64,000 bases of DNA from Bacteriovoracaceae bacterium (GTDB lineage: Bacteria; Bdellovibrionota; UBA1018): contig CANFJX010000001.1 of the NCBI GenBank assembly GCA_947447665.1, forward strand, positions 147,911-211,910, read 5' to 3'. This document shows, piece after piece, positions 53,289-61,475 of this stretch. Position 1 is the stretch's first letter. Every line of letters begins with the position of its first letter. The position numbers and the translations under genes were made by a program. Under the pieces are notes generated by a model. It was given only the letters and a program-made list of their open reading frames with translations, was not told where the DNA came from and did not search any database.

Positions 53289-54925
53289 TTTTCAACCTCT
53301 TGCACTGATTTTGAGTTGAGGACCTGTCCAACTGGTAACAAAGCCTTGCGAGCCATCGCGATTCCGTAACGAGTATCCTCCAAGCCCGCCAAGTCATGAG
53401 CATCGGGATTGATCGAAGTCAACGTCTGGTATTTTCGCATGACTGGACCCCAGCGCCAATCTATATCGAGGCGATTCGGATTAGAGTTCAGCTCTACAGC
53501 AACATCACATCGCGCTGCTTCTTGGATCACGGCTTCCATGTCCAAATCATATCCTTTTCGACCAAGAAGAAGGCGCCCCGTCGGGTGCCCCAAAAATCGG
53601 GTGGCAGGATGCCGGACGGCGTTTAAAATTCGCTCAGTCATGGTTTCTCGATCCATATTGAATCGCGAATGAATCGAGGCGATGACAAAATCAAAGCGCT
53701 TCAAAATCTTTGAAGGATAATCTAGTGAACCATCAGCCAAGATATCACTTTCAATCCCCCAAAAAATTCTAATCTTAGGATGCCTCGCTTGGACCTCTTG
53801 AACTTCCGCATACTGAGCCTCGAGGTCTTCTTCCTTCAAACCCTGTGCGTAGAAGGCCGATTGACTATGATCTGAGATCCCGATATATTCCATTCCTAAT
53901 TCTTCGGCACGAGAGACTACTTCTTCTAGGGTCGCAGATCCATCAGACTTTGCGGTGTGATTGTGGAAAACACCGCGGATACCATTCCAAGGCAGCAACT
54001 GCCCTAGCCCCCCCGACCGAGCTAGACCCACTTCCTCCCCTGTTTCTCTCGTTTCTGGAGGAATCCACTCCATGCCCAACTTCGCATAAAACAGATCTTC
54101 CGACTCCAGATCCAGAAACCGAGCCCGCTCTGGCGCACCGAGCGCCTCCCAGTGAGAATCCGTGGCCGTCGTCTTAACCCATTCATAGACAAACTCAGAT
54201 GGCTCGACCCATTTTAACTGAATGGGACAAAGAACGTTTTGAGTCTCGCAAAAATCTGAGAAATATTTTTCAACTCGCGCCCTCAGGTCCAAATCATTTT
54301 CCAAATCCGCCGGCAGTGTAGCGATGAACTCAAGACTTTGTAGAACCTCGCTCCGCCTTCGCAGAGAACCCGTTTCGCTGATTTGAAGTCTTGGAAATTT
54401 ACTACTCACCTCACGATAAAGCGACTCAGCGACCTCCCAAACATCCGAAAGCTTTCTGTACCCTTCATAAGAGGCCCGGAGAGCTAGGGCTTCTAGAATC
54501 TTTTTCTGCGCTTTTTCCCCAAAACCTTTCAGTCGTAGCAGGCGATTTTCTTTGCAGGCGTACTCCAATTCTCCTCGAGAGCTGATCCCGAGCTCCTCAA
54601 TAAGATGCTTGGCCTTTTTCGGACCCAGGCCAGGAATTTGAGTGAGCTCAAACAAGGCCGGAGAAATTGATTTTCTGAGTTCCTCCAGCGCTGAACATTT
54701 TCCGTGGAGCAAAAATTCTACCAAAATTTCTTCAATCCCTTTTCCGACCCCAGGAAGCTCCTGGAGGGTTCCATGCTTGGCGCGCTCGAGCAGGTCCTCT
54801 CGACCCGAGAGGGCCTTGGCTGCTTTTTCGAATGCCCTAATCCGGAACGGGTTCTCGCCGCTGAGCTCGAGCAAACCTTGGATTTCTGAAAGGAGATCAC
54901 TGGCAGTGGTGGGGGATTCTTTCAT
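53270..54925 (-). CDS. PolX-family protein with PHP domain and degenerate polymerase site
   Basis: The 551-residue protein has the bacterial PolX layout: helix-hairpin-helix N-terminal domain (about 1-160), Pol beta-like domain (160-290) and PHP phosphoesterase domain (315-551). The PHP metal residues look complete (FHNHTAKSDG at 320-329, GISDHSQ, GIESDIL, ASIHSRF, GHPTGR, INPDAHD). In the polymerase part, GSLRRRSEVLQSLEFIA (186-202) lacks the pair of Asp (DxD) that binds catalytic metal. The protein may thus act only as a 3' exonuclease or phosphatase. Start is the ATG at 54925; GTG at 54943 has the better ribosome site (AGGAG) and is a real alternative. Confidence 0.88.
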   Translation of the reverse strand: MKESPTTASDLLSEIQGLLELSGENPFRIRAFEKAAKALSGREDLLERAKHGTLQELPGVGKGIEEILVEFLLHGKCSALEELRKSISPALFELTQIPGLGPKKAKHLIEELGISSRGELEYACKENRLLRLKGFGEKAQKKILEALALRASYEGYRKLSDVWEVAESLYREVSSKFPRLQISETGSLRRRSEVLQSLEFIATLPADLENDLDLRARVEKYFSDFCETQNVLCPIQLKWVEPSEFVYEWVKTTATDSHWEALGAPERARFLDLESEDLFYAKLGMEWIPPETRETGEEVGLARSGGLGQLLPWNGIRGVFHNHTAKSDGSATLEEVVSRAEELGMEYIGISDHSQSAFYAQGLKEEDLEAQYAEVQEVQARHPKIRIFWGIESDILADGSLDYPSKILKRFDFVIASIHSRFNMDRETMTERILNAVRHPATRFLGHPTGRLLLGRKGYDLDMEAVIQEAARCDVAVELNSNPNRLDIDWRWGPVMRKYQTLTSINPDAHDLAGLEDTRYGIAMARKALLPVGQVLNSKSVQEVEKWLRRQ

Positions 54926-55006
54926 GCTTCTGTCTTCCCACACTCTCGCTCCTGCAGCAACCTTGGCCCAAAACTAGCATTCCTAAGAATCTAGACCACC
55001 AGAAGG

Positions 55007-55035
55007 TTGAAACCCAAGCGCTGAAGGAGTATAGC
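55007..55035 (+). promoter_or_regulatory. Promoter of gapA, leaderless geometry
   Basis: TTGAAA (55007-55012), a 17-base spacer and TATAGC (55030-55035) precede the ATG at 55042 by exactly six bases. The AAGGAG in the spacer is 12 bases from the ATG, too far for normal ribosome binding. Confidence 0.65.
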
Positions 55036-55041
55036 TTACCT

Positions 55042-56052
55042 ATGAGTCAAAAAATCCAAGTTGCTATTAATGGTTTCGGTCGAATTGGAAGAAAAATTGC
55101 CCGTCTTGCGCTCGAGCGGGACACCATCGAGATCGTCGGGATCAATGACCTCTCCAAGCCGGAACAAATGGCTCACCTCCTCAAGTATGACTCTGTCCAC
55201 GGCACATTAAAAGATGACGTCCGCCTGGAAGGAAACACACTCAGGGTCGGCTCACGAAAAATTCAACTCAGCGCGGAAAGAGACCCTGCAGCACTCCCTT
55301 GGAGCCACCTTGGTGCGACCTTTGTCCATGAGTGCACAGGCGTTTTTACAGACAAGGAAAAAGCTGCTCTGCACCTCAAGGCAGGAGCTAAAAAAGTAAT
55401 TATTTCTGCTCCATCCAAAGATCCAGACGCAACCCTGTGCATGGGTGTGAATGAAAAGAGCTATCAGCCCGCTCAGCACCACATTGTTTCCAATGCTTCG
55501 TGCACAACCAACTGTTTAGCTCCTCTGGTGAAGGTCCTCGATGACCATTTTGGACTGATCCGTGGGACGATGCTTACTGTTCATAGTTACACGAATGACC
55601 AACAACTTCTCGATCTCTCTCACAAAGATCCGCGCCGAGCCCGAGCTGCGGCTTTATCCCAAATCCCAACCACCACGGGAGCAGCCAAGGCGGTAGGTTT
55701 AGTCTTGCCGCATCTTAAGGGAAAAATTGATGGCTTGGCGATTCGCGTTCCTACACCTAATGTTTCTCTCGTCGATTTCACAGGCGAGCTGAAAAAATCA
55801 ACTACCCGTGACGAAATCAATCAAGCATTTAGGGCAGCCTCCGAAGGCCCCATGAAGGGAATCTTGGACTACTCCACGGCTCCCTTGGTTTCGATCGATT
55901 TCAACGGGTGCACAGCCAGTTCTAGCATCGATGCCGAACTCACCACCCTATTGGAGGGCACCTTCTTCAAGGTGATCTCCTGGTACGATAACGAGTCGGG
56001 CTTTTCTGCCCGCATGCTCGATCTAACCGAGTGGATGACGAAACAAGGCTAA
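55042..56052 (+). CDS. gapA: Glyceraldehyde-3-phosphate dehydrogenase, type I
   Basis: The 336-residue glycolytic enzyme oxidises glyceraldehyde-3-phosphate with NAD+. INGFGRIGRKIARLA (residues 9-23) is the dinucleotide loop, and SNASCTTNCLAPL carries the catalytic Cys (first Cys, near 153). HSYTNDQQLLD has the active-site His, and WYDNESGFSARM is the C-terminal signature. It heads a gapA-pgk-tpiA run. A promoter six bases before the ATG predicts a leaderless transcript, while pgk has a classical ribosome site, so the two reading frames may initiate differently. Confidence 0.97.
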   Translation: MSQKIQVAINGFGRIGRKIARLALERDTIEIVGINDLSKPEQMAHLLKYDSVHGTLKDDVRLEGNTLRVGSRKIQLSAERDPAALPWSHLGATFVHECTGVFTDKEKAALHLKAGAKKVIISAPSKDPDATLCMGVNEKSYQPAQHHIVSNASCTTNCLAPLVKVLDDHFGLIRGTMLTVHSYTNDQQLLDLSHKDPRRARAAALSQIPTTTGAAKAVGLVLPHLKGKIDGLAIRVPTPNVSLVDFTGELKKSTTRDEINQAFRAASEGPMKGILDYSTAPLVSIDFNGCTASSSIDAELTTLLEGTFFKVISWYDNESGFSARMLDLTEWMTKQG

Positions 56053-56074
56053 GCAGAAGATCAACACGTTCCTC

Positions 56075-56116
56075 GACATGAATGGCCGCGCACACTGGGT
56101 CCGAGCCGTTCATGTC
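56075..56116 (+). other. Intercistronic hairpin between gapA and pgk
   Basis: GACATGAATGGC pairs with GCCGTTCATGTC (12 pairs, one G-T) around an 18-base loop. No T-tract follows, so it is more likely an mRNA processing or stability element that sets gapA above pgk than a full terminator. Confidence 0.55.
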
Positions 56117-56151
56117 AATCTATCCTCTTCAAAACAAAAGGAGTTACTAAA

Positions 56152-57357
56152 ATGAGCACCGGATTATTGGGCTCTCCCATGATCAAATCCATTCAAGACT
56201 TTAGTCTTGCGGGTAAGGTCGTTTTTCTGCGTTTGGATTTGAATGTTCCGCTGAGCGCCCCCGACGCCGAGGGACATCGTAAGATTGAGGATGACAGCCG
56301 CATTCAGGAGGCACTCCCCACCATTCGCTATGCTATGGAGCAAGGCGCCCGGCTAGTTTTGGCCTCCCATTTAGGAAGACCCGACGGGAAGAGAAATCCC
56401 GAGTATAGTTTAGAGCCGGTGGCCAACCATCTTGCAGAACTCTTAAACGAAGAGGTCACCCTAGCCCATGAATGTATCGGCGATGGAATCGAGCTCATGG
56501 TTCAGAGTCTCAAGAATGGCCAAATTCTTCTTTTAGAAAATCTCCGATTTTATCCCGGAGAGGAGGCAAACGATCCTGAGTTTGCCAGCCGCCTCGCTCG
56601 GCTTGCTCAGATCTACATCAATGACGCCTTTGGAACCGCCCACCGCAAACATGCTTCGACCTACGGCGTACCGTCTCTTCTCTTAGAGCGCGGAATGGGC
56701 CTCCTCATGAAGAAGGAGCTCACGTTCCTGGAACCCCTCCTTTACCAACCAAAAAAGCCCTTTTACGCCCTACTGGGTGGATCAAAAGTCTCGGATAAAA
56801 TTAAGACCATTGAAACCCTCGTCAGAAAAGTAGATGGCCTCCTCATTGGCGGCGCTATGGCTCATGCCTTTTGGGCAGTTCAAGGCGACAGCATTCCTGC
56901 TGAGGCAAAACAACCCAAGACTGAAGATATTGAGGCTGCTCGATCGATTATGAGAGATGCAAGGAAACGGGAAATTCCCGTTTATGTACCCCTCGACACA
57001 GTCGGAGGATTTGATATCGGCCCCAAGACAGTTCAAAAATTCTCGGAGGTTCTCGCTCAAGCCGGCACCATTTTTTGGAATGGGCCCCTCGGATGGTTTG
57101 AAAAGCCCGAATATGCTCACGGCACTTTCGAAATAGCCAAAGCCATCGCAGAAACTCAGGCCATCAAAATCGTGGGTGGTGGCGACACCGTTTCAGCTGT
57201 AAAGAAATCGGGGTACGCGGACCGATTCGATCATCTTTCCACAGGGGGCGGTGCAGTGCTTGAATTTCTCGAAGGCAACGGCCTGCCTGGAATCGATATT
57301 CTGAAGTTGAACCAGCGAGAACTTCAATTGATCCACAGCGCCTTAAGAGAGGACTAA
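56152..57357 (+). CDS. pgk: Phosphoglycerate kinase
   Basis: The 401-residue enzyme transfers phosphate from 1,3-bisphosphoglycerate to ADP. VFLRLDLNVPL (residues about 24-34), ASHLGRPDGKRNPEYSL, ALLGGSKVSDKI and the VGGGDTVSAV nucleotide loop are standard. It carries nine more residues at the N terminus than usual (MSTGLLGSP), supported by AAAGGAG eight bases before that ATG. It follows gapA by 99 bases and precedes tpiA by eight. Confidence 0.97.
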   Translation: MSTGLLGSPMIKSIQDFSLAGKVVFLRLDLNVPLSAPDAEGHRKIEDDSRIQEALPTIRYAMEQGARLVLASHLGRPDGKRNPEYSLEPVANHLAELLNEEVTLAHECIGDGIELMVQSLKNGQILLLENLRFYPGEEANDPEFASRLARLAQIYINDAFGTAHRKHASTYGVPSLLLERGMGLLMKKELTFLEPLLYQPKKPFYALLGGSKVSDKIKTIETLVRKVDGLLIGGAMAHAFWAVQGDSIPAEAKQPKTEDIEAARSIMRDARKREIPVYVPLDTVGGFDIGPKTVQKFSEVLAQAGTIFWNGPLGWFEKPEYAHGTFEIAKAIAETQAIKIVGGGDTVSAVKKSGYADRFDHLSTGGGAVLEFLEGNGLPGIDILKLNQRELQLIHSALRED

Positions 57358-57365
57358 ACTCAATC

Positions 57366-58193
57366 ATGAACTCGCATCGGGGTCTGCTCATCGCTGGAAA
57401 CTGGAAAATGAACCATGGGCCGAACGAGACTGGGCGATTTTTTTCGGAGCTTGCCCGTCTCGTCACAACGGCTCTCAGCCCTGATCAAAAATCTGCCCTC
57501 GACTCAGGCCAGATCCAAATCGCTCTCTTTCCTCCTTCGGTGAGTCTCACTTCGGCGCTCGAGAGCAAAAGCCAAGTGCCGCTCAAAATCGAGATTGGTG
57601 CCCAGACAGTTCACTGGGAAATGCAGGGAGCTTTTACGGGTGAGATCTCAGCTCCAATGGTCCGACAGCTGGGCGTGAATTGGGCCTTAGTAGGACACTC
57701 AGAGCGAAGGCAATATTTTGGTGAAACAAACGCAACAGCGTTGAAACGAACCCAAAGTTTGCTCAAACAGGAGTTCCACGTCATTGCCTGTATTGGTGAA
57801 AACTTGGAGGAGCGAAAAGCTAACCGCACTCAAGAAGTCATCGCTGAACAGTTTTTGAATTCAATTCCAATGGATGCCGGTCCTCAAGCCCTATCCAAGC
57901 AATTGATCATCGCTTATGAGCCCGTATGGGCGATTGGTACCGGTCTGACCCCCACCGCAGAAGAAATCGAGGCAAGCCACCGCTTCCTCCGAGAACTCAT
58001 TGAAAAAAGATGGGGATCAAACACCGCCCAGAGCACCCTTCTGCTTTACGGCGGGAGCGTCACGCCACAAAACACCGCCTCGATTCTCGCCTGCTCTCAT
58101 GTGGATGGTGTTCTCGTGGGCGGCGCAAGCGTAAAACCCGAGAGCTTTTTTGCACTTCTTCAGGGCGCTGCCCAGGCTGTTTCAGCACAGTAG
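57366..58193 (+). CDS. tpiA: Triosephosphate isomerase
   Basis: The 275-residue enzyme interconverts dihydroxyacetone phosphate and glyceraldehyde-3-phosphate. GNWKMNHG (residues 11-18, with the catalytic Lys), VGHSERRQYF (catalytic His, near 106-115) and AYEPVWAIGTGLTP (catalytic Glu) are all intact, as is the LYGGSVTPQN phosphate loop. It is a little longer than the usual 250 owing to an insert near residues 33-45. It ends the gapA-pgk-tpiA run; 124 bases with a short AT palindrome follow. Confidence 0.97.
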   Translation: MNSHRGLLIAGNWKMNHGPNETGRFFSELARLVTTALSPDQKSALDSGQIQIALFPPSVSLTSALESKSQVPLKIEIGAQTVHWEMQGAFTGEISAPMVRQLGVNWALVGHSERRQYFGETNATALKRTQSLLKQEFHVIACIGENLEERKANRTQEVIAEQFLNSIPMDAGPQALSKQLIIAYEPVWAIGTGLTPTAEEIEASHRFLRELIEKRWGSNTAQSTLLLYGGSVTPQNTASILACSHVDGVLVGGASVKPESFFALLQGAAQAVSAQ

Positions 58194-58317
58194 AGAATTT
58201 TTCAAAAATTCAAAACTTGATACGCGATCCGATCCATGTTACTCCGCCGGTAATTTTGTAGAATTGCAAACTTGAGATTACTGATCTTGTTTGCACTTTT
58301 TCAGGGGGCCAAAGTAG

Positions 58318-59199
58318 ATGGAGAAGTGTGTGTTTCCAGCGAAATATGGTGGGCTGAATCAGGCCCAAAAAAGCCACAGTAACCCGTGGCGATTAGTACT
58401 TTATTCTTTTGTTATCGTCACGTCTTTTCTAGGTATCCTACCAGCGAATGCGGGCCGCCACTACGTGGATCGTCCTGCCTATGCCTTGCACGACCAAAGG
58501 CATTCAGTTGCAATAAAAATTGGCCCAGACGACTCCAAAACTTCCTTCTTTCTGGATCGCTCGATTCTTTGCAGAATCGAATTCTTTAGAGCCCTCCTCT
58601 GCTCAGGTTTCCTCGAGAGCAAGAACCAGACCGTCAGCTTAGCGGAGGATACAGTTACGCTCTATGAATTTATTCATTTAGTCGATCTAGCTTATCTGGA
58701 TGAGATTGAAGTCAGAGTCGATCACCAAGGACGGAAAGAAGACCTAGAAGGACTCCTTGAACTGATCAGCTCGAATCATTTCAAAAAAATAAAACCCTTT
58801 CCAGAACCGAGCCATGGCGGATTAACTCAACTTGTCCAAGAGAAAATATTCGAATGGATTGAAAAGGAAGACTTTCAACCTGAGCTCACGGATATGACGT
58901 TTCTTTCTCTTTTGTTCCTCAGGATCTACGACGGCGAGACACTCAAGGTGACTCCTCCACTTGAACGAGCATGGGTCATCGCAAAGCGGTCCTGGCTGCT
59001 CGAAAAAATTAGCGAGCTCGCATCTATGAAGAGTTTAAGTGAAGCAGATGAGAGCGCTCTCTTCAGGGAAATTAACAATCACTCAAGAGATCCAATTTTG
59101 CAAACCACTCTCGAGACACGCCTCAGAGGACTTCCGCGAGACTATCTGTTCTCGAGTAATCGATTCTGCGCCTTGCAGATTGAAGGGGAAACGGAATAG
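58318..59199 (+). CDS. Exported protein with BTB/POZ-like domain
   Basis: The 293-residue protein has an N-terminal hydrophobic signal (WRLVLYSFVIVTSFLGILPANA, residues 24-45). Residues about 62-133 read like a BTB/POZ fold: HSVAIKIGPDD (first strand), FFLDRSILCRIEFFRALLCS (the 'VHKAVLAARSEYFRAMF' helix pair), FLESKNQTVSLAEDT, then the LYEFIHLVDLAYLDEIEV helix that in eukaryotic BTB reads 'FELLLEFIYTGEV'. The rest is helical, possibly BACK-like. BTB proteins mediate dimerisation and Cullin-3 binding in eukaryotes; bacterial copies are rare outside host-associated bacteria. GGGGG about ten bases before the ATG may be the ribosome site. A secreted effector role is inferred. Confidence 0.62.
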   Translation: MEKCVFPAKYGGLNQAQKSHSNPWRLVLYSFVIVTSFLGILPANAGRHYVDRPAYALHDQRHSVAIKIGPDDSKTSFFLDRSILCRIEFFRALLCSGFLESKNQTVSLAEDTVTLYEFIHLVDLAYLDEIEVRVDHQGRKEDLEGLLELISSNHFKKIKPFPEPSHGGLTQLVQEKIFEWIEKEDFQPELTDMTFLSLLFLRIYDGETLKVTPPLERAWVIAKRSWLLEKISELASMKSLSEADESALFREINNHSRDPILQTTLETRLRGLPRDYLFSSNRFCALQIEGETE

Positions 59200-59228
59200 C
59201 GACTACCGAGCGACCCACGACAGCATCA

Positions 59229-61475
59229 TCACTTGACCGTGAGCACTCGAATATTTCCCACCTTTCGGGTCACCTCTAAGGTGGTTCCGTGCTGAGTCCT
59301 GACCACCCGAAAGTCCATCTCCCAGTCTCGGCCCCGGAAGTTTTTGACTTCAAGATAGTTCATTTTTTTTGTCAACAAGGGAGAATTAAAAACCAAGTAG
59401 GAGAGGTCCACATCGGTTGACAAACCTAACATTGACTTAAGCATCAAAAAAACTGAACCAGCAGCCCAAGCCTGCGGCTTGCAAGCCACTTCGTAGGGAA
59501 TCGGAGGCTCGTTTCCCCTTCGTCGAAATCCGCAAAAAAGCTCTGGTAAACGATAGTCATCACTCGCCTCTAAAACGCCGATTAAGCCCAATGAAAGCGT
59601 CTCTAGAGCAGGCAAATGACCATAGAGGCGTAGGCCCTCGAGGATCATCGAGTTATCATGAGGCCAGACGGAACCATTATGGTAACTTAAGGGATTGTAA
59701 GACACCTCCCCTTTTGCGAGAGTTCTCACCCCAAAGCCACTGAACATTGCATCCGACATCAAATGTCGAGTCACAGCTCTGGCCTGTTCCGGGGTACATA
59801 TCTGAGACCAGAGACAGTGCCCCATATTAGAGCTTTTCACTGCGCAAGGCTTCAACTCTCCATCCAGCGCGAGGTAAAAATACTGCCCGGCACTATCCCA
59901 AAATTTTTCTGTGAACCGGGATCGCAACTCCAAGGCCTCCTTTCTGAATCGCGATGCGAGATCGTCCTTACCTAAAAAGCGAGCCAGCGAAGCCATTCCC
60001 ATTCTCGCCCGAAATGCATAACCCTGAACCTCGCAGAGGCGGATCGGGGGCTGAGCCAAAACCCCATTCGAATGCATGACAGAATCATGGGAGTCCTTCC
60101 AACCCTGGTTAACCAATCCACTGGGAGATTGCTTTGAGTATTCCAAAAATCCATCTCCATTGGGATCACCCCACTTCTCGATCCAAGCCATAGCTCTCAG
60201 TGCCTCAGGCCACCATTTTTTGAGCTGATCTCGGTCTAAAGTCCAGCGGATATATTCATGAAGCAAAATGAGAAACAGAGGTGTGGAGTCCACAGAGCCA
60301 TAATAGGGAATAAACGGTACCTCCCGCGTATTCGCCATCTCTCCCCTTCTTTTCTCATGAAAAATTTTCCCAGGCTGTTCATCCGTAAAAGGGTCAACCT
60401 TGCTCCCTAACAACTGAATCGCATAGTCAATAACGCCCTTGGCAATATGAGGATACCATGGAAGCATTTGATAGGCTGTGATCATTCCATCGCGACCGAA
60501 CGGTGCACTGAACCACGGAATACCCGCATAGGGGTAAAAAAGCCCACCCTCCTCCAAAGTAAGAAGCATCGAAATATCAGTTTGAGCATGAATCAGTGAA
60601 CGGTTGATCATGACATTATCCGACTCAAACTGAATGAGCTCAAAGGAACTTTTTGATTTCGATTCGCGAAGGAGCTGCATTTTCTCCCCAATCGAAATTT
60701 TTTCGTACTGATGCCCAGCAAAAAGCCCATCAGTTTGGGACTCGAAGGAAATGATCGACTTTAATGAAACCGTCTCTTTGGATCCAATATCAACCCGAGT
60801 AAAATACCCAACTAGCGACGGGGAAACGCGAATTTTTTCTGCCCTAAAAAGCCGATGAACAAAAGTCTTGCGCGTGATCCCATCTAGCCCTAGGTATTGC
60901 AAAACCGAAATCCGATGGTCGCCCGACTCACGCTCTTCCGTAGGTAGCATCCTCCCGCGCTTGGGCCGAGCAAACCCCCGTACCTCAAAAACATCATCAA
61001 ACTTGCCACCCGCCCACTGCTCGATTTGAAGGGTATGGGCTTCACGATCAAAATTTTTAATCTCCACAGTCTCATAGAGAGCATCTCGGTAGAGCGTCAA
61101 AATCCGTCGAATGAGAAAAGTATCTCGGGGAATACGACCCTCCCCTCCCAACTTGATGAAGTCACGATTGGTCATAGAGAAAACTACCGTGCTTCCCCCG
61201 AATCTTAACTCCCGAGAGAGCGCTACCGGAGTCATCCCGTTGAACACCATCTCCCAAACACCCACGTAGCGAGTATCGTTATAATAAATCCCGAGTTCGG
61301 ACCCCCCCGAATAGAGCCGGGGCGATTCGCCCAGCGGATCCAAAACGGCAAAGGATCGATCATCCTTGAGACTAATCTTAGAGATGCCGGTGAGCAGGGC
61401 GCTCGACGGAATGTAAGAAATTCCGTCGATGACGATAGGAGTCGTGCCTTTTTCCGGCGACATGTCGATAGACAT
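59229..61475 (-). CDS. Glycogen-debranching amylo-alpha-1,6-glucosidase-type enzyme
   Basis: The 748-residue protein has the bacterial layout of an N-terminal beta domain (about 20-270, LYYNDTRY-like GIYYNDTRYVGVWE) and a C-terminal (alpha/alpha)6 barrel. PWFSAPFGRDGMITA, FIPYYGSVDSTPLFL, NQGWKDSHDS and YHNGSVWPHDNSMI contain the acidic catalytic candidates. Such enzymes cleave alpha-1,6 branch residues in glycogen or trehalose-linked glucans. The start at 61475 (or ATG 61463) lies inside the end of the glycosyltransferase gene, overlapping it by about 90 bases in another frame. The pair recurs in other proteobacteria, supporting joint action on alpha-glucans. Confidence 0.85.
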   Translation of the reverse strand: MSIDMSPEKGTTPIVIDGISYIPSSALLTGISKISLKDDRSFAVLDPLGESPRLYSGGSELGIYYNDTRYVGVWEMVFNGMTPVALSRELRFGGSTVVFSMTNRDFIKLGGEGRIPRDTFLIRRILTLYRDALYETVEIKNFDREAHTLQIEQWAGGKFDDVFEVRGFARPKRGRMLPTEERESGDHRISVLQYLGLDGITRKTFVHRLFRAEKIRVSPSLVGYFTRVDIGSKETVSLKSIISFESQTDGLFAGHQYEKISIGEKMQLLRESKSKSSFELIQFESDNVMINRSLIHAQTDISMLLTLEEGGLFYPYAGIPWFSAPFGRDGMITAYQMLPWYPHIAKGVIDYAIQLLGSKVDPFTDEQPGKIFHEKRRGEMANTREVPFIPYYGSVDSTPLFLILLHEYIRWTLDRDQLKKWWPEALRAMAWIEKWGDPNGDGFLEYSKQSPSGLVNQGWKDSHDSVMHSNGVLAQPPIRLCEVQGYAFRARMGMASLARFLGKDDLASRFRKEALELRSRFTEKFWDSAGQYFYLALDGELKPCAVKSSNMGHCLWSQICTPEQARAVTRHLMSDAMFSGFGVRTLAKGEVSYNPLSYHNGSVWPHDNSMILEGLRLYGHLPALETLSLGLIGVLEASDDYRLPELFCGFRRRGNEPPIPYEVACKPQAWAAGSVFLMLKSMLGLSTDVDLSYLVFNSPLLTKKMNYLEVKNFRGRDWEMDFRVVRTQHGTTLEVTRKVGNIRVLTVK

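Noticed and set aside
58194..58317. Palindrome gaatttttcaaaaattc after tpiA as a terminator
   Set aside because: It is AT-only with almost no loop and no following T-tract, so its folding would be too weak.
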